DNA of 64,000 bases, from assembly GCF_003574315.2 (NCBI RefSeq), contig NZ_AP025739.1, positions 682,001 to 746,000 on the forward strand, read 5' to 3'. The notes beneath the pieces are model-generated. The model was given only the letters and a program-made list of their open reading frames with translations, searched no databases and was not told the origin of the DNA. Below are positions 34,679 through 43,433 of this stretch, piece after piece; the first letter of the stretch is position 1, and each line of letters starts with the position of its first letter. This stretch comes from Capsulimonas corticalis. GTDB lineage: Bacteria; Armatimonadota; Armatimonadia; Armatimonadales; Capsulimonadaceae. The position numbers were made by a program, and so were the translations under genes.

Positions 34679-35692
34679 ATGCAACCGAACGAAGGCGACA
34701 TCATATTTTACAGCTCCCCTTTGGGTCAAACCAAGGTCGAAGTAAGATACGAAGAGGAAACATTCTGGCTCTCTCAGAAACGGCTGGCGGAACTCTTTGG
34801 GGTGGAGGTAAACACTGTTAACTACCATCTGAAAGAGATCTTTGCTTCTGGGGAGTTGATGGAGCAATCAGTTATTCGAAAATTTCGAATAACTGCCGCA
34901 GACGGGAAAAGCTATCTCACCGGCTGCTATAACCTGGACGCGATTATCGCCGTCGGCTACCGCGTCAATTCTCATCAGGCGACGCAATTTCGCATCTGGG
35001 CGACGCAGACGCTCAAGGAGTTTATCGTCAAGGGGTTTGTGCTGGATGACGAGCGTCTCAAGCTCAACAAGCGATTCGGCAAGGACTATTTTGAAGAGCT
35101 TGTTGAGCGCATTCGGGAGATCCGCGCCAGCGAACGCCGCTTCTATCTGAAAATCACGGATATCTTTGAGCAGGCGAGCATCGACTACGATCCGAACTCC
35201 GAAGCGACCCAATTGTTCTTCAAGATGGTCCAGAACAAGCTGCACTGGGCGGTGAGCGGCATGACCGCCGCTGAGATTATCGCGTCACGCGCGGACTCGA
35301 ACAAGCCGGCGATGGGTCTGACGCACTGGAAAAATGCGCCGAGCGGCAAGATTTTGAAATCGGATGTGGTCACGGCGAAGAACTATTTGATCGAACGCGA
35401 GATCAAAGAACTGGACCGCATCGTCGAACAGTATTTGCTCTACGCCGAAAACCAGGCGGCCCGCCAGATCCCGATGAAGATGGCGGACTGGATCAAGCGA
35501 CTGGACGCCTTCCTCAACTTCAACGAATACGATATTCTCACCAGCGCCGGCTCGGTTTCACACGAAGTCGCCAAACAGCTCGCCGAAGGACACTACGAGG
35601 CGTTTCGTATCCGTCAAGATCGCGAGTTCGAAAGCGATTTTGAAAAGGAAATCGCGCGGCTCCAATCGCGTCAAGGCGAGACGTCGCAGTGA
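34679..35692 (+). CDS. RhuM-family protein
   Basis: The 337-residue protein matches the Virulence_RhuM family along its whole length: KVEVRYEEETFWLSQKRLAELFGVEVNTVNYHLKEIFASGEL (an N-terminal helix-turn-helix-like region), then CYNLDAIIAVGYRVNSHQATQFRIWATQTLKEFIVKGFVLDDERLK. The family is scattered among genomic islands, and its biochemical role is unsettled. Relatives of the N-terminal part occur in Fic and phage anti-repressor type proteins. No Fic motif is present here. The C-terminal half is charged and helical. A 27-base perfect palindrome lies within codons 64-72. Neighbours give no functional hint, and its isolated position is compatible with horizontal gain. Confidence 0.88.
   Translation: MQPNEGDIIFYSSPLGQTKVEVRYEEETFWLSQKRLAELFGVEVNTVNYHLKEIFASGELMEQSVIRKFRITAADGKSYLTGCYNLDAIIAVGYRVNSHQATQFRIWATQTLKEFIVKGFVLDDERLKLNKRFGKDYFEELVERIREIRASERRFYLKITDIFEQASIDYDPNSEATQLFFKMVQNKLHWAVSGMTAAEIIASRADSNKPAMGLTHWKNAPSGKILKSDVVTAKNYLIEREIKELDRIVEQYLLYAENQAARQIPMKMADWIKRLDAFLNFNEYDILTSAGSVSHEVAKQLAEGHYEAFRIRQDREFESDFEKEIARLQSRQGETSQ
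34869..34895. repeat. 27-base perfect palindrome inside the RhuM gene
   Basis: Two 13-base arms (CAGTTATTCGAAA and its complement) flank one central A. The sequence is AT-rich compared with its surroundings and encodes VIRKFRIT. It is a plausible protein-binding site or a scar of a small palindromic insertion. Confidence 0.8.
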
Positions 35693-35732
35693 ATGCCTTG
35701 CCCCGCCCGCGTTCGCGAAATTGGGATTGTTC

Positions 35733-36953
35733 TTACTGCGGCTTCCGAATCGCTCCCGCGAACAGTACTGCTCCCGTCTGCGTGTCTTGAATGGCGCAGA
35801 AGAAGGGGCGATCGATGCGGACGGTGAGCGGCGGAGGCAGCATGATGGCCTTGGGCGTCATGATGACGGCCGTGGCGGCAGAGGCGGTGGTTCCTTCTTC
35901 GTCCACATCCAGCGTGGTCTTGTGCAGAACATCCGAGATCAAGAGGTCTTTGCGGCTGCCCATGGCGGTGAAGTCCGCATCGCCGCGAAACGCGCTGCGC
36001 ATGCCGAGACTGTCTAAGGCAGGTTTCAGACTGGCGCTGTATTCGACGTGAACCTTCGGCAGGAAGAGACTGAGCCGCGTGGGCTGGAGTTGCTGCGCGA
36101 GGGCAGACCATCGGGCTGCGGAAAGCGTTTCGACAAATGCGCTCAGGCTGCTGCTTTCCGCCGGAAGAACGGCGATCATGCGCAGTCGACCTCCGCCATA
36201 TGGCAGGGCGACGGCTTCCCAGTCGCTGGATTTGGCGTAGTCGATCGCGCCCTCGCGCCGCATCGTCGGGATTTGCTGGGCGGATTGCCCCGAAAGATGA
36301 AACGTCTGCGGATGGGTGTCGGACGCCTTGAAGGCGGTTGTCCAGGAGCCATGGAAATAAACGGCGTTCGTCAAAACAGCGACGGCTTCGATCAAGGCGG
36401 CGGGAGTTACGATCTCCGATATCTTATTTTCCGTCTTTTGTTTCACCCACGCATTGATCGCCGCCGCCCCCGAAGGCTTCCGCAGCGCCACGCTTTGAGT
36501 ATGGGCGTCGTAGAACTCCTGGCACGTTTCCTGATAGCTGGTGGTGAACAGGAACGAATGGTCGGCCCACAAGGCGTTGGCGATATCGATCTTCACCTTG
36601 GGATCGGCGGAGGTCAGCGACTCGCGTAGGGCTTTCGTCTGGATGTTGATTGTGGCAAGCGGCGTTGTTCCCAGATGCAGCACGGTCCCGATCTGCTTGC
36701 GGGTGATACCCCCAGCGCCGTTATCGGCCAGCAGCAGGGCCTGCTGCACGCTGTAGGGCGAGATAAAGCAGTTGGCGTCGGGATGCGCCTTCGTCAGTTT
36801 GCCGAGCAGATCGATCCCGAAGGCGTTCGCCGCCGTCGCGACTTGCGTCACTGACTTTCCTCCATGCGCGCTCGCGGCGGCCCCGGCAGTCCCAGGCAGC
36901 GACATGAGCGCCGCCATGGACAAAGCCGCCATTCCGACTGCATTCCAATTCAT
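35733..36953 (-). CDS. Secreted serpin, copy B
   Basis: The 406-residue protein has a signal peptide (MNWNAVGMAALSMAALMSLPGTAGAAASA) and a full serpin fold of about 370 residues (ANAFGIDLLGKLTKAHPDANCFISPYSVQQALLLADNGAGG, ALWADHSF, LTNAVYFHGSWTTAF, LPYGGGRLRMIAVLP). The hinge reads DEEGTTASAATAV, the small-residue pattern of inhibitory serpins. The reactive loop continues IMTPKAIMLPPPL before DRPFFCAIQDTQTGAVLFAG. The exact P1 residue is uncertain because the loop is about four residues longer than in alpha-1-antitrypsin; Lys or Leu are candidates. It should trap a serine or cysteine protease outside the cell. An alternative start at 36977 gives eight more residues. It follows copy A by 30 bases. 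Confidence 0.93.
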   Translation of the reverse strand: MNWNAVGMAALSMAALMSLPGTAGAAASAHGGKSVTQVATAANAFGIDLLGKLTKAHPDANCFISPYSVQQALLLADNGAGGITRKQIGTVLHLGTTPLATINIQTKALRESLTSADPKVKIDIANALWADHSFLFTTSYQETCQEFYDAHTQSVALRKPSGAAAINAWVKQKTENKISEIVTPAALIEAVAVLTNAVYFHGSWTTAFKASDTHPQTFHLSGQSAQQIPTMRREGAIDYAKSSDWEAVALPYGGGRLRMIAVLPAESSSLSAFVETLSAARWSALAQQLQPTRLSLFLPKVHVEYSASLKPALDSLGMRSAFRGDADFTAMGSRKDLLISDVLHKTTLDVDEEGTTASAATAVIMTPKAIMLPPPLTVRIDRPFFCAIQDTQTGAVLFAGAIRKPQ

Positions 36954-36983
36954 CCGAAGTTTCCCCTTTCGACCCATCGATCT

Positions 36984-38183
36984 TTACTCAGCTTGCGGTT
37001 TCCGGATAACTCCGGCGAACAGCATTACCCCCGTCTGCGTATCCTGAATGGCGCAGAAGAAAGGCCGGTCGACGCGCATGATGATCGGACTCGGCGCCGC
37101 GACGGAGAGAGTCCCGATAACCGCCGTGACGGCGGCGGCCGTCGTCCCTTTTTCGTCAATATCCAGAGTCGTTTTGTGGACGATATCGGAGATCAGGACT
37201 CCGGAGCCAATACGAGAGAAATCCGCGTTCGACTGAAAGGCTTGGCGCATGCCGAGACTACCGAGGGCTGGATTGAGGCTGGCGCCGTATTCGGTATGCG
37301 CTTTGGGCAGAAACAGGCGCAGGCGCGTTGGTCTGAGACGCTTGGCCATCACCGACCACTTGTCCGGCGTCAGCGAACTGACATACGCGTTCAAGCCTTG
37401 ACTTTCGGAGGGCAAAACGACGACCATGCGCAAGCGGCCGCCGCCGTAAGGAAGCGCGACGGCCTCCCAGTCATCCGTCTTCGCGTAATCGATCATGCCC
37501 ATTTGCGTCATCGTCAGCGTTTGCTCGGTTTTTTGCGGCGTCAGATGGAACGTCTGGTGCTCAGTATCCTTGGCGCGAAACGGGTCCGTCCAGGTCCCAT
37601 GAAAATAAAGCGCGTTGGTCAGAACCATTACCGCGCTTTCTAAGTCCTGCGGAGAAACGATCGTTTTGATCTTGCCTTCGGTCTTTTGCGCCGCCCAGGC
37701 GTTGATCGCCGCCGCGCCCGAAGGCTGGCGCAGCGAGACGGTTTGCGTCTGGGCGGCGTAAAACGCACGGCATGTTTCCTGATAATTCGCTCCGAACTTG
37801 AAAGAGCGATCGGCCCAGAGGCCGTTGGCGATGGAGATCTTCACCTTGGGATCGGCGGAGGCCAGCGATAAACGCAGGGATTTCGCCTGCGCGTTGATCG
37901 TGGCGAGCGGCGTTGTTCCCAGATGCAGCACGGTCCCGATCTGCTTGCGGGTGATTCCCCCGGCCCCGTTATCGGCCAGCAGCAGGGCCTGCTGCACGCT
38001 ATAGGGCGAAATAAAGCAGTTGTCGTCCGGCTGCGCCTTGATCAGCTTGCCAAGCAGGTCGATCCCAAAGGCGTTGGCCGCCGTCGCGACCTGCGGTTTC
38101 GACTGCGCCGCGGCGGGCGCCAGCGCCGCAAGCGTCAGCGCGGCGGCAAACGGCAGCGTACGGGCAAATGCGCTCTTCATCAT
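36984..38183 (-). CDS. Secreted serpin, copy A
   Basis: This 399-residue tandem paralogue of copy B has a signal peptide (MMKSAFARTLPFAAALTLAALAPAAAQ) and the same mature start (PQVATAANAFGIDLLGKLIKAQPDDNCFISPYSVQQALLLADNGAGG). Hinge DEKGTTAAAVTAV predicts an inhibitory serpin. The reactive loop continues IGTLSVAAPSPI, with Ser, Val or Ala near the scissile bond instead of the Lys/Leu of copy B. That points to an elastase-like rather than trypsin-like target. AAGGG before the start codon and the short gap to copy B indicate one operon. DNA near the shared mature N-terminus is highly similar between copies, while the reactive loops differ. Confidence 0.93.
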   Translation of the reverse strand: MMKSAFARTLPFAAALTLAALAPAAAQSKPQVATAANAFGIDLLGKLIKAQPDDNCFISPYSVQQALLLADNGAGGITRKQIGTVLHLGTTPLATINAQAKSLRLSLASADPKVKISIANGLWADRSFKFGANYQETCRAFYAAQTQTVSLRQPSGAAAINAWAAQKTEGKIKTIVSPQDLESAVMVLTNALYFHGTWTDPFRAKDTEHQTFHLTPQKTEQTLTMTQMGMIDYAKTDDWEAVALPYGGGRLRMVVVLPSESQGLNAYVSSLTPDKWSVMAKRLRPTRLRLFLPKAHTEYGASLNPALGSLGMRQAFQSNADFSRIGSGVLISDIVHKTTLDIDEKGTTAAAVTAVIGTLSVAAPSPIIMRVDRPFFCAIQDTQTGVMLFAGVIRKPQAE

Positions 38184-38289
38184 CGTGAATTCCCTTTCAA
38201 GAGGAATAGAGACTTTCTGACAATCATAGCTTCAAGGTTCAAGACGCAGGGAAAGAGGAGAACGTTCCCACGGCATCGAATTGTTTTTC

Positions 38290-38994
38290 ATGATCAAGAT
38301 GGTGTTCTTTGACATCGGGGACGTTCTGTTTGACGAGGATCAGCAGCACCGATGGTTTTTTCACACGCTTCTCGCCACGCTGCGCAAGCACGGCAAGGAT
38401 GTTCTCTGGGATGAATGGAACGCGACCCGGATCGCGCTGGCGACCGCCGGGCCAAACCCGGCGAAGGCGATGCGCGGCGCCGTCACGGCGTACTGCGTCG
38501 ATGAGGAAGAATCGCGGCGGATCTGGAAAGAGGCGGAAGAGCAGTATCATCAGATGCGCGCGCCGCGAAAGTACGGCCTGCTGCTCGACGGAGTGACGCC
38601 GGCGCTGCAGGATCTGCGGCGGGACTTTCGGCTGGGCGTCGTCGCGAACCAGCACTCCGAAGTGCTGGAGTCGTTCTCGGATTATGGGATCGCGGGCTTG
38701 TTCGACGTGATCGTGATCAGCGAGATGGTCGGTTTGTTCAAGCCCGATCCGGCGATCTTCCAATATGGCCTGGACCAGGCAGGCGTGTCGGCGTCGGAGG
38801 CGATTTTTGTCGGCGACCGGGCCGACAACGATGTCGCGCCGGCCAAGGCGCTGGGGATGAAGACGATCCGTTTCCATCGCGGGGTACACTATGGATTGTA
38901 TAACCCGGACGATCCCGCGCAAACCGCCGATATTACGATATTCGACGTTTCGGAGCTGGCGGGGGCAGTGCGGCGGCTGGCGGTCGAGAGATAA
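38290..38994 (+). CDS. HAD-superfamily hydrolase, subfamily IA
   Basis: The 234-residue protein shows the HAD motifs: MVFFDIGDVLF with nucleophile Asp8 (motif I, DxGxV form), VVANQHSE (motif II region), GLFKPDPAIFQYGL (motif III Lys) and IFVGDRADNDVAPAKALGM (motif IV). The insert between motif I and II is the helical cap of phosphoglycolate-phosphatase-like enzymes. It probably dephosphorylates a small sugar or organic phosphate. The start is ATG 38290; a TTG nine bases earlier is less likely. A nine-base gap and AAGGAA link it to the next gene, so the two are co-transcribed. Confidence 0.9.
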   Translation: MIKMVFFDIGDVLFDEDQQHRWFFHTLLATLRKHGKDVLWDEWNATRIALATAGPNPAKAMRGAVTAYCVDEEESRRIWKEAEEQYHQMRAPRKYGLLLDGVTPALQDLRRDFRLGVVANQHSEVLESFSDYGIAGLFDVIVISEMVGLFKPDPAIFQYGLDQAGVSASEAIFVGDRADNDVAPAKALGMKTIRFHRGVHYGLYNPDDPAQTADITIFDVSELAGAVRRLAVER

Positions 38995-39003
38995 GGAACG
39001 AAC

Positions 39004-39798
39004 ATGATTATTGAAGCGCGCGACGACGTTGTGATGCTGGAGGGCGCACTGACGCGCAACCTCTGGCTGACCATTCAGGCGGCGGCCAACCTGCTGCTGC
39101 GCAACCATGTCCAGGGCATCATCATTGACGGCAGCGCGCTGACCTGCTGCTCGGCGGAAGGCGCCAAGACCTTCCGGGACGCGATGAACTACATCGAGCG
39201 TTACCACGCCCGTATCGTCGTCAGCGGCCTTTCCGACGAGATCATCCAAACGATCAAGGCGATCCCCGGCGTCCGCTCGCGCCTGCCGATCGCCGCCAAC
39301 CTCGCCGAAGCGCGCATTTCGCTCAGCCTGACCGCGCCCGGCAAGATCCCCGGCGCCGCGCATCAGGCCGCGAATATCCTGCTGCCGCTTCTGGGAACCG
39401 CGCCGCCCGAAGCCATGCTTCCCCTGCCCTGCCGGCTGGCGAAGGCGGAAGGCCCGAAAGCCCACGTCCACCTGCTCTACATCCTGGAAGTCCCGCGCGC
39501 CCTGCCGCTGAACGCGCCGCTTCCGGAAGAAGAAGCCATCGCCGCCCGCGTCGTCGGCGAAGCCGAAGCCATCGTGCGCCGCGCCGGCCTCACGCCCGTC
39601 ACCCACGTCACCCGCGCCCGCGATATTGGCGAAGAGATCATCCTTCAGGCCGAGCGCCTCGGCGCCAGCATCCTGATCCTCAGCTACGCCCCCTCGGCGC
39701 AGTATGACGGCCAGACGATGGAGCGCATCACCCGCAACGTCCTGGACCGCGCGCCATGCGAGGTGATTTTGAATAAGCTGGCGCCGGCGGAGGTTTAG
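39004..39798 (+). CDS. STAS-USP domain fusion protein
   Basis: In the 264-residue protein, residues 1-108 resemble a STAS/anti-anti-sigma domain (VVMLEGALTRNLWLTIQAAANLLLRNHVQGIIIDGSALTCCSAEGAKTFRDAMNYIE, then RIVVSGLSDEI). Ser at CCSAEG stands in the position of the phosphorylatable Ser/Thr. Residues about 120-260 look like a universal stress protein domain (HVHLLYILEVPRALPL, AEAIVRRAGLTPVTHVTRARDIGEEIILQAERLGASILILSYAP, NVLDRAPCEVILNK). The G-x2-G-x9-G-S ATP motif is not kept, so it probably does not bind ATP. The order STAS then USP in a soluble protein is unusual. A signalling role is inferred from the two domain types only. Confidence 0.7.
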   Translation: MIIEARDDVVMLEGALTRNLWLTIQAAANLLLRNHVQGIIIDGSALTCCSAEGAKTFRDAMNYIERYHARIVVSGLSDEIIQTIKAIPGVRSRLPIAANLAEARISLSLTAPGKIPGAAHQAANILLPLLGTAPPEAMLPLPCRLAKAEGPKAHVHLLYILEVPRALPLNAPLPEEEAIAARVVGEAEAIVRRAGLTPVTHVTRARDIGEEIILQAERLGASILILSYAPSAQYDGQTMERITRNVLDRAPCEVILNKLAPAEV

Positions 39799-39865
39799 GG
39801 GAAAGCGCGATAAAGCGCCGGGGGAATAGGGCCTCACTGCGCCCAAACGAAAGCTCCAACATTTC

Positions 39866-40906
39866 ATGTCCACTCCCCCCATCTCCCGCTCACAAATCGA
39901 CCTCGCGGACCAGATCCTCCAGCGCGCTTACGCCGATGGCCTCTTCACGCACGCCGCCTATGCGCTGTCCGTTCGGGGGGCGACGGCCGCGCGGCGGGCG
40001 TTTGGGGCGGCGACAATGGAGACGGTGTTCGATCTGGCGTCTCTCACGAAGCCGGTCGCGACGGCGACAGGGGCGATGCAGCTCGTCGAACAAGGACGGC
40101 TGCATTTGCTGCAGCCGGTCCGGAAGTTCTTTGAAGAAGAGTTCGGCGCGCTTCCGCATTTGACGGATGTGGAAGTCCACCATCTGCTCACGCATACCTC
40201 CGGCCTGCCGCCCATCCCGAAGTGGCCGAAGGACGGCGCCGACTCCGAACGCAAGGCGTGGCTCCAGGCCGTGCTCAGCACGCCTCTGCTGCGCGCGCCG
40301 GGCGTCGGATACACCTACTCGGACGCGGGTTATATTCTGCTCGGAGAGATACTGCGGCGCGTGTCGGGAATGGATCAAGCGGCGCTGTTCCGTCAGGGCG
40401 TCACGGAGCGCCTCAGTCTTCCGAACATCGGCTATCTGCCCGATGCGTCGCTGCGGCCACGGATCGCGCCGACCTCGAAAGACGCCGCCGGAACCGTCCA
40501 CGATCCAAGGTCACGAGACATGGGCGGCGTCAGCGGCCACGCCGGCCTGTTCGGAACGACCGATGACTTGATCCAGTACGCCGAGGCGATTCGCGGCGGC
40601 GGACCGCCCCTGCTTTCGCGCGCGGCGACGGCGCGGATGGCGGTCAGCCAGATCCCGCGCACGGTGGGAAGCCAGTCATACGGCTGGTTCTGCGCCGGCA
40701 ACGACTTCCTCCCCAAAGGCGACCTCTTCTCCGACCGCTCCTTCGGTCATTCAGGATTCACGGGCACACTACTGCTCATCGATCCGGAATACGAAGTTTC
40801 GCTCGTCCTGCTGACGAATCGCGTGGTGAACGAAACAGAAGACGGCAGCCGATTCCTCCGCGTTCGCCGATACTTGCTCAACGCGATGGCGGCGGCGCTG
40901 GTGTAG
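39866..40906 (+). CDS. Class C beta-lactamase-family serine hydrolase
   Basis: The 346-residue cytoplasmic-looking protein has family S12 features: SLTK at residues 59-62 as the nucleophile SxxK, YTYSDAGYILLGEIL with Tyr-Ser-Asp as the second element (YxN equivalent), and FGHSGFTGTLLLIDPE as the KTG-equivalent (HSG) box. No signal peptide is present. Such proteins are esterases, D-aminopeptidases or penicillin-binding-like hydrolases rather than true beta-lactamases, so the substrate stays open. It follows the STAS-USP gene by 67 bases without a clear promoter and could belong to the same transcript. A three-hairpin repeat element follows. Confidence 0.88.
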   Translation: MSTPPISRSQIDLADQILQRAYADGLFTHAAYALSVRGATAARRAFGAATMETVFDLASLTKPVATATGAMQLVEQGRLHLLQPVRKFFEEEFGALPHLTDVEVHHLLTHTSGLPPIPKWPKDGADSERKAWLQAVLSTPLLRAPGVGYTYSDAGYILLGEILRRVSGMDQAALFRQGVTERLSLPNIGYLPDASLRPRIAPTSKDAAGTVHDPRSRDMGGVSGHAGLFGTTDDLIQYAEAIRGGGPPLLSRAATARMAVSQIPRTVGSQSYGWFCAGNDFLPKGDLFSDRSFGHSGFTGTLLLIDPEYEVSLVLLTNRVVNETEDGSRFLRVRRYLLNAMAAALV

Positions 40907-40911
40907 GAGGA

Positions 40912-41055
40912 GCCCTCACCCCCCCGCCCCCTCTCCCAAAATTGGGAGAAGGGGAGTCAGAGTTTGAGTTTTTTGGATCAAAGATCCAAATCTTTATCTG
41001 ATCCTAACCCTCTCCTAGAATTGGGAGAGGGTGGCGCGGAGCGCCGGGTGAGGGC
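40912..41055. repeat. Three-hairpin intergenic repeat element
   Basis: Outer arms GCCCTCACC (40912-40920) and GGTGAGGGC (41047-41055) enclose two CTCTCCC-AATT-GGGAGA hairpins (about 40931-40953 and 41010-41031) and a TTTGGATC-AAA-GATCCAAA hairpin (about 40972-40990). It lies in the 382-base gap before the helicase. It resembles the CCCTCACCC-type palindromic elements common between bacterial genes. The remaining 41056-41288 shows no gene and forms the helicase leader region. Confidence 0.75.
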
Positions 41056-41288
41056 CATCCGCCGCCATCCTCAAAATCCATTTGTGATGTTTTTCACGAA
41101 ATGTGGTATCATGGTTGCGTCACTTATGACACAATGCGCTTTTTCACGCTGCACAGCACACCGGTTTGCCGCAGCGCCCCGTTCTTGGTTTTCTTTTCAA
41201 TCGCCTCGACAACGGCGCCACACGACCTTCGCCTGAACCGGAATCCGCCGAAACGCGGACGCAGGCCGGTTTCAGGAGATTCCTTCGT

Positions 41289-42647
41289 ATGTCTTTCACG
41301 TCCCTCGGGCTGCGCCCCGAGATCCTTCGCGCGCTCTCGGACTCGGGTTACGAGACGCCCACACCCATTCAGTCCAAAGCCATTCCCGTCATCATGCAGG
41401 GCCGCGACGTGCTCGCCGCCGCGCAGACCGGCACGGGCAAAACGGCGGGCTTTACCCTGCCCCTGCTCCATCGTCTCAGCACGACGCCGCAGCGGGCGAG
41501 CCGTGGTCACCACCATCCCGTGCGCGCCCTGATCGTGACGCCGACGCGTGAGCTGGCGGCGCAGGTCGAAGAAAGCGTCACCACGTATGGCAAGCATCTG
41601 AACTTGACATCGGCGGTCGTCTTCGGCGGCGTCAATATCAATCCGCAGATCGCGGCGCTGCGCCATGGCGTCGATATCCTGGTGGCGACGCCCGGACGCC
41701 TGCTCGACCACATCCAGCAGGGAACGGTCGATCTGACACAGGTCGAGGTGCTGGTGCTCGACGAAGCCGACCGGATGCTGGACATGGGTTTTATCCGGGA
41801 TATCAAAAAGATCCTCGCCTTGCTGCCCGCGAAGCGCCAGAACCTGCTGTTCTCCGCGACGTTCTCCGATGAGATCAAGTCGCTGGCGAATGGCCTGCTG
41901 AACTCGCCGACACTGGTGGAGGTCGCGCGCCAGAACGCCGAAAGCGAGCTGGTGACGCACTGCGCGTACTTCGTCGCGCAGGAGAATAAGCGGGACCTGC
42001 TTGAGTACCTGCTGATCGAGAAGAAGATCGGACAGGCCCTGGTCTTCACGCGCACCAAGCACGGCGCCGACCGTCTCGCCAAGCAGCTGACCAAGAGCGG
42101 GATCAACGCCCTCGCGATCCATGGCAACAAGAGCCAGCCGCAGCGCACCAAGGCGCTCGCGGACTTCAAGTCCAGCACAGCCCGCATTCTGGTCGCCACG
42201 GACATCGCGGCGCGCGGCATCGATATCGATCAGCTGCCGCACGTCATCAACTATGAGCTGCCGAACGTTCCCGAGGACTATATCCACCGGATCGGCCGCA
42301 CGGGCCGCGCTGGCAGCCCGGGCGAGGCGCTCTCGCTCGTCAGCCGCGATGAAGAATCGTATCTGGCCGACATCGAGCGCAAGATGAAGAAGAGCATTCC
42401 GCGCCAGCAAGCGACGGGCTTTATTCCTAAGCCCGCCTCGGTCACCGCGCTGGAGAACGCCGATACGCGGCCGCCGCGCCCGCCGCGTCCCCAGCCGCGT
42501 CAGTCCGGCCCCGGACAGCGTCCGAGCGGTTCGGGTGGCCGACCGCCGATGCAGGGACCGCGCGGCGACCGTCCGCAATCGCAGGGATCGCAGGGCCATC
42601 GCCCCGGAAGTTCGCCCTCATCGCGCCCCGCCTGGCGACGCGATTAA
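41289..42647 (+). CDS. rhlE: DEAD-box RNA helicase, RhlE-like
   Basis: The 452-residue protein has all DEAD-box motifs in order: Q motif [11 protein letters not shown]...GYETPTPIQ, motif [71 protein letters not shown] and [14 protein letters not shown]. The C-terminal tail from about residue 385 is Pro/Gly/Arg/Gln-rich and should bind RNA nonspecifically, as in RhlE and SrmB types. AGGAGA precedes ATG 41289. Such helicases help ribosome assembly and mRNA decay and are often cold-induced through long leaders; more than 150 bases without a gene lie upstream here. Confidence 0.95.
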   Translation: MSFTSLGLRPEILRALSDSGYETPTPIQSKAIPVIMQGRDVLAAAQTGTGKTAGFTLPLLHRLSTTPQRASRGHHHPVRALIVTPTRELAAQVEESVTTYGKHLNLTSAVVFGGVNINPQIAALRHGVDILVATPGRLLDHIQQGTVDLTQVEVLVLDEADRMLDMGFIRDIKKILALLPAKRQNLLFSATFSDEIKSLANGLLNSPTLVEVARQNAESELVTHCAYFVAQENKRDLLEYLLIEKKIGQALVFTRTKHGADRLAKQLTKSGINALAIHGNKSQPQRTKALADFKSSTARILVATDIAARGIDIDQLPHVINYELPNVPEDYIHRIGRTGRAGSPGEALSLVSRDEESYLADIERKMKKSIPRQQATGFIPKPASVTALENADTRPPRPPRPQPRQSGPGQRPSGSGGRPPMQGPRGDRPQSQGSQGHRPGSSPSSRPAWRRD

Positions 42648-42728
42648 AACTTTATGCCGGAGTATGTTTGCGGCGAAACCCCACCGGGTAAATGTCTGTA
42701 GTTAGATATTACTTTGGAGGAAATCACC

Positions 42729-43259
42729 ATGGCATACGACGACATCAAGGATGATAATGTACAGCACGGGATCGACGACAACCCGACTCATGACGCCGAA
42801 AAGGGCGCGGGTCTGGGAGCGGTCGGCGGCGCGATCGTCGGCGGCCTCGCGGGCGGCCCGGTCGGCGCGATCATCGGCGCGGTTGCGGGCGGAATCGCCA
42901 GCGGCGCGGCGGTTGCAGCCGTGGATCGCCATGACAATGATAACACCGTCTCCGGCCTCGGCGATGGCGCGACCAGCGATCTGAACGACCCGCTGAACGA
43001 CGATGTGGACGCGATCGATCCGAACCTGCCGGCCGGCGGCCGTGTCGGCGTTTACAACACGCCGTCCACCGTCCCGGTCGACAACAGCGCGAATGCGGGT
43101 TATGACACCACCGGACGGGTCGGCAACGGCGTTCCCGGCGTGCAGACCGGCGGCTACGATGTGGACGGCACGCCCGACACGCGCGGCATTACCGAGAAAG
43201 CGGCCGACGCCATCACCGGCGACCGCATCGATGACAAGACCGGCAAGCCGGTTGTTTAA
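42729..43259 (+). CDS. Glycine-zipper protein
   Basis: The 176-residue protein begins with a charged stretch (MAYDDIKDDNVQHGIDDNPTHDAEKG). A glycine-zipper segment follows at about residues 28-62, with Gly, Ala and Val in four-residue spacing (GAGLGAVGGAIVGGLAGGP, GAIIGAVAGGIASGAAVAAV), which can pack or insert into a membrane. The rest is acidic and rich in Asn, Asp and Gly, with a C-terminal ITEKAADAITGDRIDDKTGK. There is no signal peptide. A strong GGAGGAAATC ribosome binding site marks the start at 42729. Similar small proteins occur in stress-induced settings. Function is unknown. Confidence 0.8.
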   Translation: MAYDDIKDDNVQHGIDDNPTHDAEKGAGLGAVGGAIVGGLAGGPVGAIIGAVAGGIASGAAVAAVDRHDNDNTVSGLGDGATSDLNDPLNDDVDAIDPNLPAGGRVGVYNTPSTVPVDNSANAGYDTTGRVGNGVPGVQTGGYDVDGTPDTRGITEKAADAITGDRIDDKTGKPVV

Positions 43260-43332
43260 GCCGGCCCCTATGCGAAAAGCATAGACGCCTTGACTCGACA
43301 ACTCAATCACGGCCTAACTGAATAACGGCGAC

Positions 43333-43377
43333 AAAAACTCCCCGAGGGTCTGTGTGACAGATCTTCGGGGAGTTTTT
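43333..43377 (+). terminator. Rho-independent terminator after glycine-zipper gene
   Basis: A stem of about 20 bp with one interior mismatch region (AAAAACTCCCCGAGGGTCTG against CAGATCTTCGGGGAGTTTTT) ends in TTTTT. It separates this gene from the copper operon promoter that begins six bases later. Confidence 0.9.
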
Positions 43378-43382
43378 CCGTC

Positions 43383-43411
43383 TTGACCCAGATACCCCCG
43401 CCGGGTATAAT
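43383..43411 (+). promoter_or_regulatory. csoR promoter with copper operator in the spacer
   Basis: TTGACC (43383-43388), 17 bases, TATAAT (43406-43411). The arms ATACCC (43392-43397) and GGGTAT (43403-43408) form a CsoR-type palindrome covering the spacer and -10 edge, so apo-CsoR would block RNA polymerase. AAGGAG at 43418-43423 follows. Confidence 0.85.
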
Positions 43412-43433
43412 TCCGTTAAGGAGAACCGATCCA

